A stretch of 64,000 bases of DNA from Sipunculus nudus (Eukaryota; Annelida; Sipuncula; Golfingiida; Sipunculidae): positions 16,786,241-16,850,240 of the forward strand of contig CM049318.1 in assembly GCA_026874595.1 (NCBI GenBank), given 5' to 3'. Shown here in pieces: positions 57,936 to 64,000 of the stretch. The notes beneath the pieces are model-generated. The model was not told the DNA's origin, did not search any database, and saw nothing but the letters and a program-made list of their open reading frames with translations. The position numbers were made by a program, and so were the translations under genes. Positions within the stretch are counted from its first letter, which is position 1, and every line of letters begins with the position of its first letter.

Positions 57936-60000
57936 CTGAAACACAAAGGCTTTAAATTTAAATCACATTTATGTGAAACATTTGATCTAGTTCTGATGGC
58001 ACTGAAAGAGATACAAGATCCAAAATCTTTATATCTGTGAAAATTCTTTGACAAGCCATGACAACAGTCTTGTTCAAACATAGAAGTTTCAGTCATTAAT
58101 AACACAACCAGAAAATAACCACACATAACATATTTCTTCAAAGTGAAGTGAAAAAATTATCCAGTAAAAATTAGTTTGCCTTCAAATAACTGCACCACGT
58201 ATTCCCAGACATTTCACCCCCAACCCAGCCCCTACAACACTTTCTATTGGATGTCAGTTTTTCGTCATTTATTTAGCATGTGGGACAAAAATGACAGGAA
58301 ATAAATGGTAAGGTGTGCATGAACGTAATTTGATATATTGTTGTGCAATAAAATATACATAAATGATTCTGTTTCCTTTTGATTGACAATACCAGTTGAC
58401 ACAAAGCTTCTTCTGTAAGGGATTATTGTTGAACCCCGCCTAATATGACAACCCGGATATTGTCATAATTTAAGTATGCACAAGGGATATGACGGTCAGC
58501 AGGCTTGAGTGTATATTCAAAATACTTCAGAAAAACAGAGTGGTTTACAAATAAGATAAAATCACTAACAGTACCATCAAATACAACGTTTTTCTTTTGC
58601 ATTCATACAGTCCATGATCTTTATGACTTATATTTGTCACATGAGTTGAGGGAAAGAGAATTCAAATAATGTCAATACCAGCAATTTCTTCTAAGTAATA
58701 TACATTTCAAATTTTTGAAAATTATTAAAACAACTATGTGATTATAGGGTCCTGATAAATGACAATGGGTCCTGACACCACTGCTGAAGACCAAATGAGA
58801 ACTGCAGACAATAATCTGTAAATTTTGCAATGGTTAAAAATATTTTTGTGTCAGTCAGGAGGTTATGTATTCATCCTCATGTGTGTTTGAATGTGTGTCT
58901 TTCACAACATAACACAAGCAATCATGAACAGAATCTCATGAAATTTATGGATTGGGACCAAGAAGAATCAATATGATTTTGCTGTGGATAAGACACACAA
59001 TCACGATCAATAAATTTTCACAAACATGCAGTCATTCAGCATGAATGAACCTGGGAATATGGGCTGAATAAATGGTGGAGGCTTGCATTCAACAGGATGC
59101 AGATTTCTTTTTAGGAATCCGTTGCTAGTTGGTTTATTTCAAATTTTGACTAATAACTGGGATATATGTTTGATGTAGCATCATTTTCAGATGAATAACA
59201 ATTGTGACATGGCTGTCATGACTCAATTTGGCAAAACACTGAAACATAAATATGAGGAACCCTCTTGTTCTATATGGCTTATAAAGTTGTCACATGACAA
59301 CAGTCATCACTGATCAATGATATATCTCTACATATAACACCAATAAAAATGTGACCTTTAAAGCGTTTTTTTTGCATTTTGCCTAAATAATATAGACCAT
59401 AATGAACAATTTTGAGTTTCTAAGGAGGCTTGCTAAGATGATGAAGATAAGACCCCTAGCTACTGGTGAATTGCTAGTCATTGCACAAAGACTCAGAAAG
59501 CCTTCTTTGATAATTTAGAAGTGGTATGCCAATTAATTGTTTATATCAATGATTAGTCATTTTCTTTCATAATCAATTAAACAGTACACATTCTTGCATG
59601 ATCGATAAAAAATTATAATGTATTCATATTCAAACAATTCATATTATCTAGATATAATTCTCTGCTTTTGTCAGAGATAAAGAATGATAGTACACAAATC
59701 AGGAAACAGCATTAAAATTTAAATTGTGCATTGACTTCATGTCAGCAACATGGCTAATACTTGTATTGTATACAGCAGATTTTAAAGTTTTATAAATGAT
59801 ACATAAAATATCTGAATAATAATTGATCACTGGTCATTTTTGTATATTTCAATCATCAAATATGATTTTGTGACTGATTCCTACTTATATCAGCTAATAG
59901 AGTTGTATTTGAAATACTCTAATTCTATATTGAACATTACACGCTACAATATCAATAAATATCATGCCAATAACACAATTAAATGTTAATTATAATTGAA
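57936..60000 (-). other. Probable intron or upstream region of LCMT2
   Basis: A clean acceptor (GTGTTTCAG on the minus strand) ends at 57936, so an intron lies here. I could not recognise any methyltransferase exon (for example a GxGxD-like AdoMet loop) in 57950-60000. A CCCCGCCTAATATGACAACC string near 58433 resembles CCGCTTATTGTCATG near 63925, suggesting a small dispersed repeat. Confidence 0.4.
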
Positions 60001-60299
60001 ACAAGTGACCCATGGGTCATGACGCTCAGCTGACTGGGAAGAGATTCGCAAAAGGAAATTTTATCATCAGAATGGTAGTATATACCCATTCAACTGAAGC
60101 ATCAAACAGATTAACCAACAGGCCAAGATTGAGTCTGTATTTATATATCTCAAAAAACAGAGAAAAAATGTGTAAACTTTAAAAACTAGAATACGGGTAG
60201 CCGACAAGTGACTAAGTGTATCCGCCAAAATCAGAGTGGAACGGTTGAAGTGAGGCATGGATTGAGTGGCAAGGGGAAACAGAGTGAGGTATGTTGCAT

Positions 60300-61100
60300 A
60301 TTAGCATGGATGTCTGCAGCCTAAATGTGTATGTAGGTTGTGCCACCTACCACAAATCCAGAAAGTTGTCCAAGTTGTATATATATGCAAAATTTTAGGC
60401 AGAAAAGTCAAACCACTACATGTATATGAGTGATTTTAGCCGACGGCAGACAAACAGACAGACGCTGTGCAAAAATGGTTGCAGGTGGCCCCTCCAGTTT
60501 TGTGTATGATAAAGACCTATGTGAGATCTATACACATGCAAAATTTTGGCCAAATCGTTCAAACTGTTCCCGAGATATGAGCTCGGATGTCTGCAGCATA
60601 AACTAGAATGTAGGTGGTGCCACCTGTCATAAAATCAATAAAGCTATCCAGGATGTATAAAACTGCAAAATTTTAGGCAGATATGTCAAACCACTGCCGA
60701 GATATGAGTGACATTATCCCACGGCAGAAAACAGACAGATGCTGTGCAAAAATGGTTGCAGGTGGCACCACCAGTTTTGCGTATGATAAAGAGCTATGTG
60801 AGATCTATACACATGCAAAATGTTGGCCCAATCGGTCAAACGGTTCCCATGATATGAGCTTGGATGTGATCAGCATGAACGTGAATGTAGGTGGCGCCAT
60901 CTGTCATAAAATCAAGAAAGCTATCCTGGATGTATATGCATGCCGAATTTCAGGTGAATTAGTCAATTCACTGCAGAGATATGACTGATTTTAACCCAAG
61001 GCAGATGAACAGATGGACACTGTGCAAACATGGTTACAGGTGGCGCCACCGTTTTTGTGTATGTTATATAGGAATCCAAGGGCTACATTTGTATAAATTT
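60300..61100. repeat. Tandem repeat family 1 (about 280 bp, three units)
   Basis: GATGTCTGCAGC...GTAGGT(T/G)GTGCCACCT appears at about 60307, 60587 and 60865. GCTGTGCAAAAATGGTTGCA followed by GGTGGC appears at about 60464, 60740 and 61018. The copies show moderate divergence. Confidence 0.75.
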
Positions 61101-61365
61101 TATTTCCTGATTGGTCAATCGGTTCATGAGATATGAGGGTTTATGTGTGGAAACAGACGCACAAATGGATGCTGGATAGAGGGGAAAGGTCAGAGGTCAA
61201 CACAAATTGGTTAGGCACTAGTGCCCTGATAATAAGTGTAAGTTTCGGAAAAATCTATCCATTTTTCTAAGAGGAGCTCTCTGGAAACAAACGTGGCGGC
61301 GGCGGAGGAACCCGGTCAAAAACATAGTATCTGCAAAACTTCGTTTTGGAGGATACAAAAATACA

Positions 61366-62640
61366 GGTGGCTCCACCAGTCTGCAGAAACTAATAAAAAC
61401 ACTTAATGGTCAATATCCATGCAAAGAATCATGATGATCTCCGCATTAGTTGTTCAGATACTTCAGCTTTTGTATTAAATTGTCCATTATTCTGAGGGAT
61501 ACTTCAGAGTCCTATAGCTTGAAGGATATGGGTAACAGAGACCTAATTTCAAGTTTCCACAGGCACTCTTCATGGGCCTCCTTGAATGACTAGAATGAAG
61601 TTTCTAGGTGCAGTTGTTGCAATTTGTACCCTGTTGACAGATAACCACATCTTTAAAGGTCTCAAAAAAAGATAAAAAAAATTCTTAAAAATTTATAAAA
61701 AATAGAGGTGGCGCACCCAGTCTGCAGAAACTGATGGAAAAGCTCATGATCAATATGTATGCCGAAAAATCATGACCATCAGTGTTGTGGTTATTGAGAT
61801 ACTGCACTTTTTGTATCAAATTTTCCATTATTCTGGGGGGTACTTTGGGGCCCCATAGCTCGAAGGATATGGGTAACAGAGACCTAATTTCTGGTTTCCA
61901 TGGAGACTTTTCATAGGTCTCTCAGTGTATCAAGAATGAAGATTCTAGTTCCAGTTGTTACGATTTGTGCCACGTTAACAGATGACAGCATACTTAAAGG
62001 TCTCAAAAATAGAGGAAAAAATCGTAAAAATCGAACAATACAGGGGGCGCCACCAGTCTGCAGGAACTGATGGAACATCTCATGATCAATATGTATGCCA
62101 ATAATCATGACCATCAGTGATGTAATTATTGAGATATTGAAGTTTTTGTTTGAAATTTTTGACTACTCTGGGGGGTACTATGGGGCCCCATAGCTCGATG
62201 GATATGGGTAACAGAAACCTAATTTCTGGTTTCCATGGAGACTTTTCATAGGCCTCTCAGTGTGTCGAGAATGAAGATTCTAGGTCCAGTCTTTACGATT
62301 TGTGCTTTGTTAACAGATGTTCACATTTTGAAAGGTATCAAAAATAGAGAAAAAATTCGTAAAAAATAGAAAAATACAGGTGGTGCCACCAGTCTTCAGG
62401 AACTGATGGAACATCTCATGATCAATATGTATGCCAAAAATCATGACTATCAGTCAAGCAGTTAATGAGATATTGAAGTTTTTGTATGAAATTTTTGACT
62501 TTTCTCGGGGGTACTTTGGGGCCCCATAGCACGAAGGATATGGGTACCAAAGACCTAATTTCTGGTTTCCAAGGAGATTTTTCATGGACCTCTCAGAATC
62601 CCAAGTTACAAGGTTCTAGGTCCAGTGGTTACGATTTGTG
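61366..62640. repeat. Tandem repeat family 2 (about 337 bp, four units)
   Basis: CCACCAGTCTGCAG(A/G)AACT recurs at about 61374, 61713, 62050 and 62387. In each unit it is followed by ATGATCAATATGTATGCC, GATATTGAAGTTTTTGTxT, GGGGCCCCATAGC and CTAATTTCTGGTTTCCA blocks. The last three units are closest to each other. Confidence 0.8.
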
Positions 62641-62743
62641 CCTGGTTAACAGACAGACGCACGGACAGACGGACGGACAGACGGACGACGGACAAAGAGT
62701 GATCGCTAAAGCTCAGATGACTTTCAGTCAGCTGAGCTAAAAA

Positions 62744-63560
62744 CAAGGGACCCATGGGTCACATCGCTCAGCTGAATTTTGGAAAATATTAGTAACTGCA
62801 AAATATTTTTATTTCTTTTGGCTTTTCATGTATATTATCATTAAAAAGCAATGAGAAAATGGCCCTGCTAAAATGAAACTCTGTAAATCATAGAATAATG
62901 GACATGAGCTAAACCATTTAGTGATGCACCAAGGGAACAAATAGGCCTATGGTAAGTGTTATATAAAAGTAACATTTCATAAACAAATAATGTGTGAAGG
63001 TAATTAAGTTTTCAAAAGTTAAATATATGGCCATATGAGTTAAAAATTAATCCAACAAAGTTTGACCAATATTACGAATTCCTAAGTTAACAGTGTTATT
63101 CACACCTAGGCTCCACCAACTTTAAGAGATATGAATGAAATGCTACAAAGTATTTATATCTTCTTAAATCTTGTCAGTTAGCACTTACATTAGATCCTAA
63201 AATTTTATCTCATTTGAATATTAGGAATAAATACCTAAAATTTTTTTCTTTAAAAAAATCAAAATTGTCCAAGTCTCATCAAAAAGAATTTATTTAACAT
63301 TAGAATTATAAGATTCATCTTGTTTATTATTCCTGTGTATTAAAGGGGTGGGTGGGGGAGGGGTCTCCATTGTTACTGCTCGTTGCTGAAAAAAATGTTA
63401 ATTTTAAGATTCATCTAGTTCATAGTACAGGTCTGTCAACAGAATGGGGTGTGGGTTGGGGGGGGGGGGGGGGGAGAAAAAGCCTCAGAAGGCTCCCTGT
63501 GGTATGGTATTAACTGCAGACAGCCTGATCAAGCTCAACTCAGTGGAGAGAGGGCTTACC
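62744..63560. repeat. Dispersed repeat, copy 2
   Basis: Parallels 3462-4560: GGGACCCATGGGTCACATCG, CTGAATTTTGGAAAATATTAG, ATAGAATAATGGACATGAGC, GTTGCTGAAAAAAATG and GTACAGGTCTGT-AACAGAATGGGG. Here a G-run (63459-63474) replaces the (GA)n of the other copy. This copy is shorter. Confidence 0.6.
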
Positions 63561-64000
63561 TAGTGATGGGATTGAATAACATTATGCCAACAGGCTTGGG
63601 AGCATTGACAGCTGCACTGAATGACCTACAGGACCAAAGTGGACTGCTTGACAATGTAGGGGAAAACAACAAGATCCTCCAAAAAAAAATTCAATAACTA
63701 GCCTAATTTTGCAGCTTTTATTTTCAAATTTCAGATTTTAAAAGATTAAATCCTTGTGTGTACATGCTGTGAAAATTAAATCCACAGTACAGTCGAGCCC
63801 ACTTTGTGTCATATCAGTTAATAGAAAATCCCGTTTATTGTCAAATCAATCTGAAATCCCAAACCATTTCCTATATAAACAATGGTAAATCTGACTGTTT
63901 AATATCATGGAATAATGTCATAATCCCGCTTATTGTCATGCTTAGAACCTTTGGCAATGATACCAGATTGCAGTTAATTTCACATCAGGCGCCGACACGG
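63561..64000. other. Unassigned right end of the window
   Basis: No supported gene. A short plus-strand open frame ending at 63697 (AALNDLQDQSGLLDNVGENN) partly overlaps the dispersed repeat and lacks family support. The strings CCCGTTTATTGTCA and CCCGCTTATTGTCA repeat at about 63831 and 63925. Confidence 0.35.

Larger units (their letters stand above)
60001..62742. mobile_element. 2.7-kb tandem-repeat element with GCTCAGCTGAC inverted ends
   Basis: The left end is GTGACCCATGGGTCATGACG followed by CTCAGCTGACTGG. The right end is CAGTCAGCTGAGCTAAAAAC, so GCTCAGCTGAC is inverted at the termini, as in the 16936-18130 element. The interior has two tandem families: about three units of 270-285 bp (60300-61100) and four units of about 335-340 bp (61366-62640). 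Each unit carries one or more GGTGGYGCCACC-type palindromes. A (GACG/GACAGACG)n strip lies at 62652-62692, near the right end. No protein is evident. It is followed at once by the dispersed repeat at 62744. Confidence 0.65.

Noticed and set aside
62640-62700. (GACAGACGGACG)n strip as a possible CRISPR-like or direct-repeat array
   Set aside because: Simple short-period repeat without spacers at the end of an animal repeat element. CRISPR is not expected in this genome.
63449-63697. Open frame ending with a coiled-coil-like stretch (ALNDLQDQSGLLDNVGENNK)
   Set aside because: It overlaps the dispersed repeat and a G-run. The other repeat copy does not preserve the frame, and no splice or family support is seen.
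1-64000. Search for tRNA or rRNA genes
   Set aside because: No cloverleaf with a TTCGA-type T-loop and matching stems, and no rRNA core sequence, could be recognised by eye. A small tRNA-derived SINE cannot be excluded.

Overview
The window reads as metazoan nuclear DNA, and most probably a marine bivalve or related lophotrochozoan. It is AT-rich and has short GT-AG exons separated by kilobase introns. Long (AT)n tracts, poly-G/C runs and nonautonomous DNA transposons are abundant, and one nuclear housekeeping gene (LCMT2/TYW4) is clearly recognisable. The taxon is inferred; nothing in the sequence names a species.

The main content is a plus-strand tandem array of small four-exon genes. Each encodes a short type I membrane protein: a 17-residue signal peptide exon, a tiny Cys/Tyr/Trp-rich ectodomain, one transmembrane segment, and a proline-rich cytoplasmic tail with PPxY motifs. 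The layout resembles CYYR1 and other Shisa/WBP1/VOPP1-like small membrane proteins. Three copies look intact from start codon to stop codon: gene A (9045-13859), gene C (36353-44960) and gene B (46639-51167). A fourth, gene D, shows only its last exon (1415-1650). Gene E (26807-29515) and unit F (about 4900-7130) are decayed. A further unit G (about 22000-25700) keeps only noncoding family sequence. Exon phases (0, 2, 1) are the same in A, B and C. There are two subtypes: type 1 (A, B; tail begins GYITSPNDPG) and type 2 (C, D, E, F; tail begins GFITTP).

On the minus strand, at 57935-53425, lie the last five exons of LCMT2/TYW4, a tRNA wybutosine-synthesis enzyme with a C-terminal Kelch propeller. 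Its 5' methyltransferase exons are not seen and probably lie beyond base 64000. A broken copy of only its last two exons is at 20117-18390. The array therefore holds a segmental duplication: [type 2 gene, type 1 gene, LCMT2 3' end] occurs at about 1-20.1 kb and again at 36.3-54.1 kb.

The paralogous copies act as natural empty sites, so several mobile elements can be bounded by eye. These include a 513-bp hAT-type MITE inside the LCMT2 pseudo-exon with a perfect 8-bp target duplication, a 902-bp hAT-like MITE, a 2.46-kb hAT element with a decayed transposase in intron 1 of gene C, and a 1.2-kb element with GCTCAGC-type inverted ends related to a 2.7-kb tandem-repeat element at 60.0-62.7 kb. 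Foldback hairpins, a recurrent ACAAAATGTCACAGG minisatellite downstream of the genes, and dispersed repeats fill most of the rest.
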